Below, one piece after another: positions 7,763 through 8,339 of a DNA stretch of 8,339 bases. Origin of the DNA: Chloroflexia bacterium (lineage in GTDB: Bacteria; Chloroflexota; Chloroflexia; QHBQ01; JADMIH01); contig JAICKM010000282.1 of NCBI GenBank assembly GCA_025927935.1, positions 1 through 8,339 of the forward strand, given 5' to 3'. Both the position numbers and the translations under genes were made by a program. The number at the start of each line of letters is the position of its first letter. Position 1 is the stretch's first letter. The notes below the pieces were generated by a model. It had not been told where the DNA came from, did no database searches, and saw only the letters and a program-made list of their open reading frames with translations.

Positions 7763-8339
7763 TTATTGTAGCTCAATAATCCGCCAGGACCACGGAGTCA
7801 TATCGAGACCTGCGCTGAGGTCCACTGCCCAACTGGTGCGCGCGATCCACGAACGCTTGCAGGCCGACTTCCGTACCCTGCGCCGGGTCGATGGCGGTGT
7901 AGTCGGCGATACTGTATGGGCTGCCCAGGCTGCCCTTGCGGTTGACCTTGCCGGTGGGCTGGATCGGCATCAGATAAATGAGGTTCACGCCCATATCCTT
8001 CAGGTCGGGCAGTCGCTGCTGGGCGGCGGCCAGCGTGCCTTTGGGCGTGAAGTTGCGCCCGAAAATCTGGTACAGCACGGCGTCGCGGACCCACAGCGGC
8101 GCGATCGCGTGATCCGCCGGGGCCGTGGGGGTGGCCCCAGGGAGCACGCCCAGCGGCGCCGGTGTGGCGCTAGCGGCGGACGGGACCAGAGTCGCGGTCG
8201 GGCGGCGCGACCTCCGGCGCCGCGGTTGTGGGGGTCGCGAAGGCGGTGGGCGGGGCGGGCGCCGGGGCAGCAGTGGGCGGCGCAAGGGTCGGCGGGGCCG
8301 TGGGCGCTGCCGGGCCACAACTCAGCGTCAAGGTGAGCA
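7763..8339 (-). pseudogene. Rearranged, frameshifted secreted GH13 alpha-amylase lipoprotein
   Basis: Three minus-strand frames each carry one piece of a single protein. From 8337 to 8200 the frame reads LTLTLSC, the end of a lipoprotein signal peptide with Cys at 8319-8317, then an Ala/Pro/Thr linker ending APEVAPP. Skipping one base near 8199 continues the linker (TATLVPSAAS) and then the GH13 N-terminus to 7827: LWVRDAVLYQIFGRNFTPKG, DMGVNLIYLMPIQP, GSPYSIADYTAIDP and FVDRAHQLG. There it stops just before the expected region I (MKVILD-type strand). A further frame step at about 7826 gives VDLSAGLDMTPWSWRIIEL and Gln, then TAA 7765-7763, which resembles the extreme C-terminus of GH13 enzymes. 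All catalytic regions are therefore missing, roughly 1 kb by comparison with the family. The start lies beyond the window. If intact, it would have degraded starch outside the cell. Assembly or sequencing error is the main alternative to real decay. Confidence 0.75.
8317..8337 (-). other. Lipoprotein signal peptide end (lipobox-like LTLSC)
   Basis: The codons read LTLTLSC, followed by GPAAPTAPPT, a flexible linker typical of surface lipoproteins. Ser at -1 and Leu at -2 fit a lipobox; Thr at -3 is less usual. The charged start and most of the hydrophobic core lie past the window edge. This frame differs from the one carrying the GH13 domain, so the site belongs to the broken gene only after one frame correction. 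Confidence 0.5.

Noticed and set aside
7773..8318. The minus-strand frame from GTG 8318 as an intact 181-residue protein
   Set aside because: Its first ~40 residues are Arg/Pro-rich, the reading expected from an Ala/Pro/Thr linker in the wrong frame, and its end lacks every catalytic region of the family.
7836..8336. 166-codon plus-strand frame opposite the GH13 pseudogene
   Set aside because: The minus strand shows unmistakable GH13 N-terminal motifs and a lipoprotein linker; the plus product is a shadow.

Overview
This is a GC-rich, gene-dense bacterial segment that looks like a carbohydrate-utilisation neighbourhood. Protein style suggests a member of the Chloroflexota (Chloroflexus/Roseiflexus-like). 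The hints are a lipoprotein with a long Ala/Pro/Thr linker, a single-pass TPR plus beta-propeller-like protein, and GTG starts in a high-GC background. This placement is an inference; no rRNA or marker gene is present.

Layout, left to right. (1) Bases 3-1682 (+) hold the 3' part of a clan GH-A glycoside hydrolase (GH5-like); its start lies before the window. (2) Bases 1781-3877 (-), tail-to-tail with it, encode a GH36 alpha-galactosidase starting at a GTG with a strong Shine-Dalgarno sequence. (3) An intergenic region of about 180 bp separates it from a divergent gene at 4057-5901 (+). That gene encodes a membrane-anchored protein with TPR-like helices and a beta-propeller-like ectodomain, and has a perfect TATAAT close to its start. 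(4) A probable Rho-independent terminator and a short inverted repeat lie in the next gap. (5) Bases 6114-7586 (+) encode a cytosolic GH13 enzyme of the neopullulanase/cyclomaltodextrinase type with all catalytic residues. (6) Bases 7763 to the right edge (-) hold what appears to be a broken gene for a secreted GH13 alpha-amylase lipoprotein. It has a frameshift in its linker and a large internal deletion that joins the N-terminal third of the barrel, out of frame, to the last ~20 residues.

Taken together, the genes would hydrolyse alpha-galactosides, alpha-glucans/maltodextrins and a beta-linked substrate of unknown identity. The intact alpha-galactosidase and GH13 enzyme have no signal peptide and should act on imported oligosaccharides. 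The extracellular amylase that could have supplied maltodextrins appears inactivated, unless its lesions are sequencing or assembly errors. I found no mobile element, CRISPR array, tRNA, rRNA or defence system, and no convincing undescribed multi-gene system. The most notable item is the rearranged GH13 gene at the right edge.
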